The translations under genes and the position numbers were made by a program. 64,000 nt of DNA from assembly GCA_963575745.1 (NCBI GenBank), contig CAUYUJ010015749.1:409069-473068 (forward strand), in the 5' to 3' direction. Position 1 is the stretch's first letter; every line of letters starts with the position of its first letter. Origin of the DNA: Prorocentrum cordatum (Eukaryota > Sar > Dinophyceae > Prorocentrales > Prorocentraceae). Below, piece after piece: positions 8,279 through 19,643 of the stretch. Under the pieces are notes generated by a model. It was not told where the DNA came from. It saw only the letters and a list, made by a program, of their open reading frames with translations, and ran no database searches.

Positions 8279-11200
8279 ATGCCGATCAATCCCACTTCGG
8301 ATCCGCCGATTAATCCCGTGTTTCCTGGCGACAGTACGAGTGACAATTCGGTTTTCAGCCGAGGAAGTAGCGGGGTCCCGAGCAGATGCCTGGCAGTGCA
8401 GAGTGAAAGGGCGACCTTCAGTCGCAACCCTGGTAATCCTGGCAGTCAAGACGGCGCGCTCCCCCCATACGTGTTTGGCGCTCAGCCCCGGGCGATGGAG
8501 ACTGCGGCGGCGCGGCGGCGCCGACAAGTGCGTGCTGCGAATCAGCGCCGCCTGGACGCTGCTGCCGCGGCCGGCGGCCGCCCCCCTGGGCTCGCCAGCG
8601 CGGCCAACGCGGTTGGCGCTGCCAACGCGTCGGAGGCGTCCTCTCCCTTGGGCGCGTCCGCCGCCGTTTGCGCCGCCAACGCCGCTGGCGCCGCTGGCGA
8701 TGGCTGCCCCGCTGCGGCCTCCGCCGCCGGCGCCTTCTGGGGGGCCGACGTGGCTACGGCGGCCCACGCGCGTGCACCAACCAGCGCCGCGGACGCAGCC
8801 GACGCCCTCGGGCGAATTGGCGCCGTCCGTGTCCGGACAGGTGACGACACGCAGGTACATCTAGCAGGACTGCCTCATCAAGATCATCTTGTTTTTCGAA
8901 TGGAACGTGTTTCACTACCTCAAGTTTCACATGAGCCTCCACGCTCCGACTCCCGCTCCCGCCTCGACGCCCCAGGCCTCCAACTCGTAGATTCCCACTG
9001 CGGCCCGAAAGACTCAGGCAACGAAGGTCATCATGTTGCCCAGCCTCACGCCCCGCCTCACCGTGGGAGAGAAGGAGGAGGACGACGAGCCTACCGCGTC
9101 GTCTCCGGCGACGTCCCGCTGTGCATCCTAAGGCAGCGGTGCAATCCACCCGACTCCAGCCTGGCTGGCTCCGACACGCAGAATGTTTCACTACAGGCGG
9201 AAATAGCGACATCACAACATACTCCCGACCTCACCCACGACCTCCAACCTTCCACCTCCAATTTTCGACCTCCACCTATCGACCTCCAACCTCCACCCAC
9301 CGACATCAAGAGTGCGGATTTTGCCCCTCAGCATCCGCCACCAGTTCTTGACCTTCAGTCCTGCATCTCCAGCGCTCGACCTCCACCTAACGACATTCAA
9401 CCTCACCTGACAAACCTCCAACTGTCAGCTTCCGACTCCCAGCATCCACCTCCAGCTATCGACCTCCAATTTTCCACCTCCAGCTGTCGACCTCCGCCCA
9501 TCGACCTCCAACCTCAATTCACCGACCTCCAGCGTCCAGAGTCCGGCACCCAACATCCGCCACCAGCTGTAGACTGCACCTCCAGCGTGCGACCTCCACC
9601 TATGGACCTCCAACCTCACCAGACCGACCTCCAGCTGCCAGCTCCCGACCCCGAGCATACACCAACAGCTATTGACCTCCAATCTTCCACACCCAACTTT
9701 CGACCTCCACGTAACGACTTCCAACCTCAACCAATCGAGCTTCAGCATCTAGATTCCGACTCCCAGAATCCACCAGCAGTTGTCGACCTCCAAGCTTCCA
9801 CCTCCAGCTTGCGACCTCCACCGAACGACCTCCACCTACCGAATTCCACGCCGGATACGACATTTACATTATACCACAAAAATGTGCGTGGACTTATTTC
9901 GGAAGATCGCGTTGAGGAGCTTTTCGAAGAATTGCGAGGTACACGATGGGATTTTATAACACTGAACGAGACATGGCGGCAAGAGAAGCATGAGCGTTGG
10001 TCATTCAAAGATGGGCATATATTCATGGGATCCGGATTCGAAGAACAACGTTGTGGAGTTGCTTTTCTGGTACACAACAAGTTTGCGAATGCTATCCGGT
10101 GCTTCCAACCAGTCAACGAAAGAATGTGTTATGCCGACATTGTGGTGAGTGGTCTGAGATTGCGCATCGTTTCAGCTTATTTCCCACATAGCGGATACAG
10201 TGACAAGAGCATTCAGTCAATGTACAGCATCCTTGCAGAGACCCACCAGCATGCCACCACACAGAAGCTCGCCTTCATCATTGGAGCGGATTGCAACGCA
10301 CGTGTTGGACAGCGACAATCCGAGGACGACCGGCGCACCGTCGGGCCATGTGGTTATGGCGACGTCAACGTGCGAGGCCAGTGGTTGAAGAATTGGGCGT
10401 CCACGGAAAGACTACGCATTATGAACACCTACTTCTACAAGCACGCATGCAACGTGACCACTTACACATCGCCCGAAAAACTGCAACACCAAATTGATTT
10501 CATCTTGGCCAGCGAGCCCATATGGCGAGCAGCTGCCGATTGCGAGGCAACGACTGACATCGACCTCGGCTCCGACCACAAAGCGGTGCGTTTCACATTC
10601 CGAGCACCCGGGCGACAACGACACAGCAGCCAGCAGGACACACCAATCCGACAAGGGAAACAACGTCGACCACGACGGAGCCGTCCAGCTTGGCCCCCGG
10701 ACGACATCCCTGCATGCCGCCGTGCTCTCACAGACAAGTTAGACGAACTATTACTCGAGACCCGGCTCCAACTCAAATGCGAGAACATCGAGGCCGCCAT
10801 CGCCGAGACACTACTGGGCCAACAACAGCCAGAGCCATCCGGCGCACTCAGCATCCAGCAAGCGACAACGACCAGCACTGTTGCGCGACTACTCCGGGAC
10901 AGACGGGACACAACAACAACCGACACGACAGCACGAGCGCACATCAACAGGACGATCCGCAAGGAGCTCAGGGCTATCAAACGAGCCACTCGCACAGCCG
11001 CCATCGATCGAATTCTCACCCAATACCGAGATTTAACACGAATCAGCGGGATCAAGAGTTACAAGAAGAAGGATTTGATACCAGGCATGGTGGATGCCAG
11101 TGGCCAAACCCAGCATGACAGGCGGGCCATAGCAGACGTGTTTGCAGATTTCTATGCGAAGTTGTACGGCGACGCGCAGAAAGATGCCGAATAATGCCAG

Positions 11201-13009
11201 TACCACGGTCAAAACGAAGCAGTTTCGATCCCACCATTCACTGACAGTGAACTGTCAGATGCTCTACGTCAGTTGAAAACAAAGCGGGCTCCAGACACGC
11301 ATGGGGTCGCAGCAGAGATGTTGAAAGAAGGCGGAAGTACACTCAAGAGTGTCTCGTTGGACACATTCAACAACATTTTACGTCCTGACTCACCCACTCC
11401 CTCCAGCTGGAAACACACAGTGGTAAAGGAACTGCATAAGAGTGGTGGCCCAATGCGTCCGGAGAGTTACCGACCAATCGCAAGCATCCCAATGTTGTAT
11501 AAGCTGTTCTCCAAATTGTCATGCAGCCGCTTGGGAGATACATTAGAGGAGCAGCAAAGCCCGGACCAGGCGGGTTTCAGACCCAAGAGAGGAACAACCG
11601 ACCATTTGCTCACATCGACGATCTTGCACGAGATCACAGACGAGTGGCAGGCTCCGCTCTGGATCGCAGCCATTGATTTCAAGAAGGCTTTTGACACCGT
11701 GACGCACGCGAGCATATGGGAATCTCTCACAGAACAGCGAGCTCCGACTCCGTGCATCACTTTGCTCCAGAAGCTGCACAGCCAACAAACAGGGGCCATC
11801 CACGCCGACCGTCGCAGCAAAAAATTCGACATCGAGAGGGGCACGAAACAGGGCGACCCACTCAGCTCACTGCTTTTTAATTCTGTTTCCGAACATGTTA
11901 TGCGGGTGGTGAAGAAGATGTGGGCAGCACGGGGATTTGGAGTCAATTTGCACGCCCATGGTGGCGAGCTCTTGAATAACTTACGTTTCGCCGACGACAT
12001 TCTCCTAATCGCGCACTCCAGCAGCGACATTGCAACTATGCTCTCCGACCTCAGCACAGAAGCGGCGAGGACAGGCCTCCACCTTCATCCAGACAAGACC
12101 AAAATTCTGCACAATGGACACCGGCACAAACGAACGATACAACCACCGAGCCACGTATTAGTGCACGACATGAAGATCGAAGTGTTGCCGCCATGCCGCT
12201 CCACCAAGTACCTCGGCCGAAAGCTGCAATTCAGCGAGTGCCACAAGACCGAAGTGGAAAACCGAATTTCTGGAGCGTGGAGAAAGTTCCATTTAATCAA
12301 ACAGGAGCTTACGGGAAGAAGCTATTCTATAAATAACCGAATTCGGCTTTTCCAGGGAACAATTACGCCGACAATGCTGCGTGGATGTGAGACATGGACG
12401 GTTACTCAGGAGTTGGAAAACAGAATTCGCAGAACGCAGAGACAGATGCTTCGCATGATCATCAGAACGCCTCGAAGAAAGAAGCTGGAGTCATCAGAAG
12501 CAGATCCCCGACGCAATCCCGATGGCGACAACGACGGCGACTACCCGGAAAACGACGATTCTTCAATTACCACAGGCAGCGGAGGGGATGTTCACAGCGG
12601 TCAACCACTTCCAGCCGCGGATGCTGACCAATGCCAGGAAGAAGATACCCTTGAGCCTTGGCCGGATTGGATCCGTCGTGCAACGCAACGCGCCGAACAT
12701 AGTATTTCAATTTTGGGGGTCGCAGATTGGATTGCCACAGTCAAAAAGCGTGAATGGACATGGTTGCGAGAAGTGTGTACTAACAGTACGAAAGAATGGG
12801 CGCAGCGAGTGTTACAATGGGAGCCGCAAAATGATGCACACATACATGCACAACGCCGTGTTGGACGGCAAAAGACCAGGTGGTGGGACGACATACTATC
12901 CTACATTAAACGGTGTGTCGAAGACGCGCCACAACATGTTGCAGGGTTACTACGACTAGCGGGGACGGACACATGGGACAATTTGGAGTCTGGGTACACA
13001 CAACAGTGA
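8279..13009 (+). pseudogene. Endonuclease/reverse-transcriptase polyprotein with one in-frame stop
   Basis: From the first in-frame ATG (8279) one frame runs to TGA at 13007-13009 (about 1575 codons), broken only by TAA at 11192-11194. Domains in order: an Ala/Arg-rich N-terminus; a repetitive Pro-rich segment (about 9230-9850); an exonuclease-endonuclease-phosphatase fold endonuclease (about 9863-10600) with LNETW, GADCNA, QIDFIL and SDHKAV; and a reverse transcriptase (about 11300-12300) with SYRPI, DFKKAFD, GTKQGDPLS and the catalytic LRFADDIL at 11981-12004. The C-terminus has a W-rich region with RWWDD. The protein would nick target DNA and prime reverse transcription there. No RNase H or zinc knuckle was recognised. 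The stop lies in the linker between endonuclease and reverse transcriptase, so two separate proteins from reinitiation is a less likely alternative. Confidence 0.85.
9230..9850 (+). repeat. Pro-rich coding minisatellite in the LINE
   Basis: Imperfect units built on GACCTCCAACCTCCACC and CAGCATCCACCTCCAGC encode runs such as DLQPPPTD and RPPPNDLQ. The frame is kept throughout, so selection on the protein or recent expansion is likely. Confidence 0.8.
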
Positions 13010-13559
13010 GTGTCCATGGTTACGCGGGCTAATATTCTAGTGCCGTCATCGCCGTCTGCCTCCTCCTCCCCCTCTTTGTCCTCCTTCCAGACAATGTGAT
13101 GTATCGAACCTTGTTGTTGTCGCACTGTTTCACCAATAGCGGCGCCCCGGCGCCGCCCTGCAGTGCCCCCGCGGCACCTTGACTGCAGGCCGCTTGTCCG
13201 CTTGTTCGTGTCCAGCGGCCCGCGCCCCGCGCCGCCTTCGCCGCCGACGCTGCTGACGCCCCAGGCGTCCGCGCAGTCGGCGCCACTGCTACGCCCGACG
13301 CAGCCGCCGCCGCCGCTGCGTGTGCCTGCGCCGCTGCCGCCGCAAAGGCTGCGCAGGCCTCCCTCTGGACGGCCGTCGCGGCCCTGGCCCAGGCTGCTGG
13401 GCGCGCGGCGGACGCCGTCGCGAGCGCGCTCCCTGGACGCAGAACCGACCCGCTTGAAGACAATGGCAAATCTGAGGTTGACGATTGCTGCAAATCTGGA
13501 GGTGGCGTTTCGCCTGAAGACAGTCGCCAACCAGCGGCCGTTACTTGCATCAGTCGCCA

Positions 13560-15290
13560 GGGAGAGTTGCAGACAGAGCACGCGGTGGTCAGCCGCAGCG
13601 GGCCGGTTTCTTCTGTCAGAGACAGGCAGACAGGCTTTCCTACAGCTCCTCATTCCTATCAGCGCCCCAGGCACAGAGTCTTGGTGGAGGCCGAATATGC
13701 CCCCGACAGCGCGCCCATTCCTAGTGGCAGTGTCACGGTGACAGGTGGTGGCGCCGCGGAGGGCGCGCCTGCGGTCGGAGACCGGCCTCCTCCCGAGATC
13801 AGGTTCACGACGCCTTCCCGAGCGGTGGATGGAGGATATCACGAGCCTCCTCGCAGCATAGAGAGTCAGGAGTTCACATTGGAACGCGCGGCCTTCAGCT
13901 GCAGTAGTCCCCTGGGAGTGCTACGGGCCGAACAGGTGGTCGTCAGCCACAGCGCGCCGGTGCCTTCCCCTCCAGGAAATGACCAAGCAGGAGTTCCTAC
14001 TGCCCCTCACTCCTATCAGCGCCCCGGGGGCGGTCTCGTTGTTGAGGCGGAAGATGCGGCCGAAATTCCGCCCCCCCTGGCAACAGTATCGTGGCGACAG
14101 GTGGGAATGCCGCAGAGGGCGCGCCTGCGCTCGGAGACCGGCCTTCTCCCGAAAGGAGGTCCACGACGCCTCCCCGAGCGGATGATGGGGGATATCTCGA
14201 GCCTCCTCGCAGCATAGAGAGTCAGGAGTTCACACTGGAACGCGCGGCCTTCAGCTGCAGTAGCCCCCTGGGAGAGCTACAGACCGAACGGGCGGTCGTC
14301 GGCCACAGCGCGCCGGTGCCTTCCCGTCCAGGAGACAACCATGCAGGCGTTCCTACAACCCCTCACTCCTATCAGCGTCCCGGGGGCGGTCTCGTTGTTG
14401 AGGCGGAAGATGCGGCCGAAATTGCATCCCCCTCCGGCAGCAGAATCGTGGCGACAGTCGGGAAAAGCGCAGAGGGCGCGCGTGCGCTCGGAGACGGGCT
14501 TGCTCCCGAGAAGAGGTCCACGACGCCTCCCCGAGCGGATGATGGAGGATATCTCCAGCCTCCTCGCAGCATAGAGAGTCAGGAGTTCACAATGGAACGC
14601 GCGGCCTTCAGCTGCAGTAGTCCCCTGGGAGAGCTACAAACCGAACAGGTGGTCGTCAGCCACAGCGCGCCGGTGCCTTCCCGTCCAGGAGACAACCAAG
14701 CAGGCGTTCCTACAACCCCTCACTCCTATCAGCGTCCCGGGGGCGGTCTCGTTGTTGAGGCGGAAGATGCGGCCGAAATTGCGCCCCCCCCTGGCAGCAG
14801 TATAGCGGCGACAGGTGGGAGCGCTGCTGAGGGGGCGCCCGCGGTCGGAGACCAGCCTCCTCCCGAGAAGAGGTCCACGACGCCTCCCCGAGCGGATGGT
14901 GGAGGATATCTCGAGCCTCCTCGCAACATCGAGGGCCAGGAGTTCACGCTGGAACGTGCGGCCTTCAGCTGCAGCAGTCCCCTGGGAGTGCTACGGGCCG
15001 AACAGGTGGTCGTCAGCCACAGCGCGCCGGTGCCTTCCCCTCCAAGAAATGACTAAGCAGGCGTTCCTACAACCCCTCACTCCTATCAGCGTCCCGGGGG
15101 CGGTCTCGTTGTTGAGGCGGAAAATGCGGCCGAAATTGCGTGCCCCCCTGGCAACAGCATCGTGGCGACAGTCGGGAATGCCGCAGAGGGCGCGCCTGCG
15201 CTCGGAGACCGGCCTGCTCCCGAAAGGAGGTCCACGACGCCTCCCCGAGCGGATGATGGAGGATATCTCGAGCCTCCTCGCAGCATAGAG
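13560..15290. repeat. 357-bp tandem repeat, about five units
   Basis: The landmark GCCTCCTCGCA recurs at 13845, 14201, 14558, 14915 and 15272, spacing 356-357 bp. The leftmost unit (13560-13845) is the most diverged. A 357-bp period is 119 codons; the plus strand reads SQEFTLERAAFSCSSPLG in successive units and ends at a TGA in the fourth. The single 356-bp unit shifts frame. It lies just beyond the LINE, and 13010-13560 (Ala/Pro-rich in several frames) may be LINE 3' sequence. Confidence 0.9.
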
Positions 15291-15299
15291 ACCCCAACG

Positions 15300-16100
15300 C
15301 TTAATTGATGCATAACATTACACATATATGCTTATTACGATTCGACTTGGGACGTGTACGTGTGGGTTCTACACATTGTTGATGATTATGTGTATGTTTC
15401 GCACGTAAATCCTGATACATGCTCATAAAATTGCGCAAATATGTTTAAATCACCATGAACATATGCAAACGGCACGATTTGCATACGGAGCAAGTGGGTT
15501 ACATCCCGAATTCAACAGCGTTGGCGTTGCGCCGACCGCCTCAAACAGCGTCAGATTGCTGTCGGATTCCGCCTTGCCAGAACGAGCGCACTTCTGTGTG
15601 AACAGCAACACAAACACCTGTTCCATGACGCCCGAACACCAAGTACGCAACTTCGGAAACTCCGAAAATCGAGAAGTGTGATTCCAGAATTTCTGCATCG
15701 CTACAACCGTGGTTCCAGACATCCCAGAATTTTGAAGTTTGCGACAGGGCGTCGTGCAATGGGTATGTTCGTCGCCGTTCACATTGGACAGCGGTCGCAT
15801 GGAGAGTTGGAATGATAACTTCTAAATTAATTTAGAGCGGTCGACGCAGCACCAATGCTGTTCAGACCTTGATTGCACGTACGTGTGGCTATCTGTGATA
15901 ACATCACAATTGTCAGCATTGGCACCACACCCCATTATACCACATTCCTCTCCGACCTCCAAGCGCCCCATCGTGGCCCCCATCGTTGCTCTCCATCGTG
16001 GCCCCCCATCGTCCCCCCCTCTTGAAACAAGTAAATTTGTTTAGGGCTTTCTGCCGTAAGGCAATTATTGTTGTTTATCCTATTGCGCGTAACGGTCGTT
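15300..16100. other. AT-richer stretch with no recognised gene
   Basis: Base composition drops clearly in GC relative to the surroundings. I found no coding family, inverted ends or tandem repeat. It ends in a C homopolymer-rich stretch (16100-16180). Confidence 0.5.
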
Positions 16101-16204
16101 ACACGCCCCCCCCCCCGCCCCGCCACCCCCCCCACCGCGGGCAACAGTAACAATCGTAAATGGGGGGGTTGGACCTCCCCCCCACATTATCGTGCTTGCG
16201 CGTA

Positions 16205-16510
16205 TACTAATCGTTTAACCGATCTCTGTCCCCATCCCCACTCCGATCCCCACAATCCCACCACCCCAGTTGGGGATATGCCCTCGAAACCAGAAGGAAG
16301 CAGCCTATATCACTGTCTAGGGAGGTAAGTCGGCCAGTGGAGCCCAGGCCACGCCCGTGGGGATAGGGATCGGCGAAACGATGCTCAATGGGGAAAGGGC
16401 AGGGATCACTTCGATTCATCCGACGCGATCGATTCCCGTTCCGAATCGACTCGATTTCGGATTCCGATGTGGACGTCGGTTTCTCAATGGAGGCCTTCTT
16501 AACCTGCCGA
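16205..16510. repeat. Dispersed repeat Q, copy 2
   Basis: Matches 27940-28215 and the shorter 3695-3870. The 3' half is a run of short ATTCCGA/TCGATTC units. Confidence 0.8.
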
Positions 16511-16679
16511 GTTTCGCCGACGCTTGGTGGTTTGCGCACAGCGAGCGCTCTCTAGCGCCCCACGCCCCTCCCACGCCGCAAGGCACCGGGGCCCTCGCAG
16601 GGCGCGCGAGCGGACGCCACGGGAACGGGGAGAACTTGCACCGACAAGCGGGGAGCAGCTTTCGTCGGCGGCGCATTGG

Positions 16680-16790
16680 GGGGGGGCCCACCCGCGACCC
16701 ACCCGCGACCCACCCCCCGACCCACCCGGCGACCCACCCGCGACCCGCCCGCGACCCACCCGGGACCCACCCCGCGCCCGACCCCGCATT
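16680..16790. repeat. GACCCACCCGC minisatellite, copy 1
   Basis: About ten 11-bp units. The same array followed by the same TCCGCAA(T/C)TGCGGGGTGCT flank occurs at 23875-24060, so array and neighbouring element are one larger dispersed repeat. Confidence 0.9.
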
Positions 16791-16824
16791 CTCATCCGCA
16801 ATTGCGGGGTGCTGCATAGCAGTA

Positions 16825-17035
16825 TTCGGTGGCGAGCGAGCGGGGGAAGTGAGAGAGAGGAGACCTCCTCAGAAGGCGGCGGGGCTTCTCAGAAGGCCCC
16901 CGGCCTTCTGAGAGGGTTTCTGTGTCTTCTGTGGAGACTTAGAACATTTCTCAGAAGGTCCGAGGCCTTCCGAGCCCTCTGAACAGGCCGCCGCCTCTCA
17001 CTTCCCCCCTGGGCTCGCCGCCGATTTCGGAAGGA
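16825..17035. mobile_element. Family S element (CTTCTNAGAAG type), copy 1
   Basis: Arms GGCGAGCGAGCGGGGGAAGT and ACTTCCCCCCTGGGCTCGCC are inverted, with repeated CTTCTGAGA motifs inside. Other copies lie near 21725-22115, 24060-24270, 34900-35075, 36550-36712, 36925-37015, 37965-38085 and 40797-41155. No ORF. Confidence 0.75.
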
Positions 17036-17620
17036 GGGCCACGTGGCAGCGCCAGCGATGTGCGTGGGGCTCACTCTGGTTGGAGCCGGCTGGGGGTGGC
17101 CCAGCACAGGTTCCAGTGCGCAGGCAAGGGGGGGCGGGGTTCGAGGTTCTGGGATCAAGAAGTTGTTCTTTTCTCGTCCTCCGGGGGCCGTTTTCGGGCC
17201 CACGGAGTTTCAAAAACGGATCCGGGGCGACAAATTGCGCTAGATGGACCCTAGTAGGGGTCTGGGGTCAGATTTTGAGCGGGTTTTGCCTTGGCTGTTT
17301 TTGTTCGAGGTCGATCCAGCTCAGAACCCCCTTGGTCGCCCCCAGCACTCCTGTCTTCCTGCTCCGCGCGGGGTTCCCTCTTCCCTCCTCTTCAGGGGTC
17401 GGGCGGGAGCCCAGTCTACTTCCAACGCCGTCTACTCCATGACTGACTAGCCACTTCCTCCGACCGACGGGCATCCTCGTCCTGGCCTCGCCGCAGCGTC
17501 CCCCCCCCCGAGCCCATCCTCCCCGGACGTTGCCCCCTGGCGTCGCCTCCCGGGCGGGGCGAGCTGCCCGCCCCGTCGCGGCCGTCACGGCCACCCCATC
17601 CGCCTCCCCCCCTCGCCTCG

Positions 17621-17964
17621 CCACCCGCCAAACCACCCCAACCCAACCCGGAGGCCTCCGCTTGCCTTCCATTCCCAGCGGGGGGGGGGGTCGGGGAACA
17701 TGGACAAGAGCACCTGGCCATGGAGTCCGCCCCCCCCCCCCAACCCGAAATTCGGGCCTTCGGGTTGGGTTGGGGTGGTCTGGGATAGGGCGACGAGATC
17801 TATGCATATCCACTGCTCCTGGCCAGGCCAATCCTGGGCCCAGGAGCGGTGTATACGCCCTCCTGGCCTGGCCAGGGAGGCACATACACAGCTCCTGGGC
17901 CCAGGATGGGCCTGGCCAGGAGCAGTGGATATGCATAGATCTCGTCGCCCTATGGGAGGTAGTC
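17621..17964. mobile_element. Family T element, copy 2, interrupted
   Basis: Left arm at 17621 (CCACCCGCCAAACCACCCCA), right arm GGGTTGGGGTGGTCTGGG. The right tip is cut by a family R element after GGTCTGGG and resumes as GGGAGGTAGTC. Confidence 0.75.
17785..17953. mobile_element. Family R element nested in family T
   Basis: ATAGGGCGACGAGATCTATG at the left and CATAGATCTCGTCGCCCTAT at the right are almost perfect inverted repeats, continuing through the GCATATCCACTGCTCCTGG arms. Inner GGGCCCAGGAGC palindromes add a second stem. GGG on both sides (17782-17784 and 17954-17956) may be the target duplication. Confidence 0.85.
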
Positions 17965-18076
17965 GGCTCTTCCCGTCGCCGTTGCGGCCCCAGCCGCCGC
18001 GGCTCGCTCACTGCGAGGGGTCCCGCCGGGCGGCGGCTCGCCCCGGGGGGGCGGGGGCCCGTGCGCCACGGGACCC

Positions 18077-18128
18077 ATGGAGCCGCAGGAGGCCGTGGAG
18101 CGGCTCTCGTCTGCCGACGCCGACGCCA
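18077..18128 (+). CDS. HEAT-repeat protein, exon 1 (start provisional)
   Basis: ATG at 18077 opens MEPQEAVERLSSADADA, a HEAT-type helix followed by the D-x-D turn. The exon ends in phase 1 at the GT of 18129. Splicing to exon 2 restores SADADATRVCALRFF, a typical turn plus B helix. HEAT repeats are paired helices stacked into a protein-binding solenoid; the partner is unknown. The ATG is the first plausible start, but an upstream exon hidden in the repeats cannot be excluded. No promoter motif was recognised. Confidence 0.55.
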
Positions 18129-18299
18129 GTGATGGGCCTGTTTTCCACCACCACCACCACCATATGTTGGAGGGGGAGGGGGTCCTCCTCCTCCTCCTCC
18201 TCCACCTCCTCCTCCTCCACCTCCTCTTCGTCCTCCTCCTCGTCCTCCTCCATCCCCCCTCCAACTCATGGTGGTGGTGGTGGAAAACAGGCCCATCAG
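18129..18299 (+). mobile_element. Hairpin introner-like element acting as an intron
   Basis: A 171-bp GT-AG intron that is itself a near-perfect foldback. Its left arm starts TGATGGGCCTGTTTTCC and its right arm ends GGAAAACAGGCCCATCA, both continuing through a CCACCACC/GGTGGTGG run to about 46 bp per arm. The core is (CTC)n. GCCAG is present on both sides, consistent with a 5-bp target duplication providing the splice sites. Confidence 0.8.
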
Positions 18300-18327
18300 C
18301 CAGGGTGTGCGCGCTGAGATTTTTCAA
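18300..18327 (+). CDS. HEAT-repeat protein, exon 2
   Basis: A 28-nt exon. With the last base of exon 1 it reads TRVCALRFF and leaves two bases (AA), phase 2. The downstream junction TCAA/GTCGGG gives a GT donor. The acceptor TATCAAGAG at 18875-18883 restores frame as FFNLGEACAR. TCAAG occurs on both sides of the intervening element, as expected of a target duplication. Confidence 0.55.
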
Positions 18328-18883
18328 GTCGGGCGACGAAATCTACAGTGGTCACCACCCACCGAACCACCCCAACCCAACCCGAAGGCGTCAATTTGCC
18401 CTCCATGTCCAGTGGGGGGGGTCGGAGAACATTGAAAAAACACCTGGAACCCGTACCCCCTCAACACGAAATTCGGGTCAAATTCGGGTCTTCGAGTTGG
18501 GTTGGGGTGGTCTGGTAGGTGGTCAAGTGGGAGACCCATGCCAAGAAACACCCTGCTTGCCTCCAGGCAGGGCACCCCTGGGTATCTTGGGTTTCGATGG
18601 CTTTGCCACGGAGAGCGCTGTGTCCCCACACAAAAAATCAATGGACGTCCTGGGGTCTCAGGGTTGGGTGCCTTGTGGAAGGTTTCTTGTGGACTGGCCT
18701 CCATCCACTGTATACGTGTCCACTGCTCCCTGTGCAGGCGCATCCTGAGCCCAGGAGCGGTATGGTATGTACGCCCTCCTGGCCCAGCCAGGAGGGCGTG
18801 GCGTATACACCGCTGCTGGGCTCAGGACGGGCCTGGGGCCAGGGAGCAATGGATATGTATAGACTTCGTCGCCCTATCAAGAG
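18328..18883 (+). mobile_element. Family R element as intron 2, with nested family T copy
   Basis: The tips GTCGGGCGACGAAATCTAC and GTATAGACTTCGTCGCCCTA are inverted, and the right arm holds the family's CACTGCTCCC and GGCCCAGCCAGGAGGGCG blocks. A family T copy (18349-18526) sits just inside the left tip. The 556-bp insert is bounded by splice sites that keep the HEAT frame. Confidence 0.7.
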
Positions 18884-18981
18884 CCTCGGCGAGGCCTGCG
18901 CCAGGTACGAGGGCCAGATCCGGTTCTGCCTGGCCGACGACGACCCGATGGTCCGCAGTGAGGCCGTGGAGGCCACAAAGG
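18884..18981 (+). CDS. HEAT-repeat protein, exon 3
   Basis: Reads LGEACARYEGQIRFCLADDD then PMVRSEAVEATK. The LADDDPMVRSEAVEA stretch is a textbook HEAT turn and B helix (Asp, then Val-Arg five positions on). The donor GG/GTGGAC at 18982 leaves phase 1. In the following intron (18982-19643) the (GAC)n tract and GGCCACGAC minisatellite are noncoding filler. Confidence 0.65.
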
Positions 18982-19035
18982 GTGGACGGAGAAGGGACGA
19001 CGACGAAGACAAGGACGAGGTCCACGACGAGAACC

Positions 19036-19091
<56 letters not shown>

Positions 19092-19643
19092 CTCCAGGGG
19101 TCTCTGGAGGTCCCCAGGGGCTCTCCGAGGCTTCCGGATCCGGAGGCTTCTGGAGGCCCAGACATGGCCGAAGCCACTCAAAAAGCATTGCCCTCGAACC
19201 TTGACCACGACGACCACGATGGCCACGACGGCCACCATGGCCACGACGGCCCAACTCAGCTCACAATCAGTCCCTGGACCCCTCCCGGAGTCCATCCTGA
19301 CACCTTCTCCGAGGCGGATCCAGCCGTGGCGACGAGAAGCCTCCATGATGCCCAAAAAGGACGACAGACGCCAGGGAGGGCCGCCGCTGTCTCGACTGGC
19401 ACTCCTCCGAGAGAGGCCACGACGGCCGCGGCGGTCGCAGCGGCCACGGCGGCGCGGCGGCGGCGGCGCGCGACGGCCACGGCGGCCACGGCGGCGGCGG
19501 CGGCGATGCGCAGGCCGCGGCGGCCACGGCGGCCGCGCGCAGGCCGCGGCGGCGGCGGCGCGGCCGCGGCGGCCGCGACGGCCACGACGGCGCGAAGCGG
19601 CCGCGACGGCCACGACGTCGGCCGCGGCGGCCGCGGCGGCGAG
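18982..19643. repeat. Intron 3: (GAC)n and GGCCACGAC minisatellite
   Basis: GAC trinucleotides at about 19028-19090, a unique stretch, then GCGGCGGCCACGG-type units from 19200 to 19640. Begins GT and ends AG. Confidence 0.7.

Larger units (their letters stand above)
8010..13009 (+). mobile_element. Non-LTR (LINE-type) retrotransposon
   Basis: A single-frame element with a proline-rich N-terminal region, an endonuclease domain, a reverse transcriptase and a C-terminal GRQKTRWWDD motif. The left boundary is set provisionally at the spliced-leader relict. The right boundary beyond the stop is unknown: no poly-A tail or target duplication was recognised. Apart from one in-frame TAA it looks recent. 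Confidence 0.85.

Noticed and set aside
12901-13842. 313-residue minus-strand ORF
   Set aside because: Its right part is antisense to the 357-bp satellite and its left part antisense to the LINE 3' end; no family resemblance.
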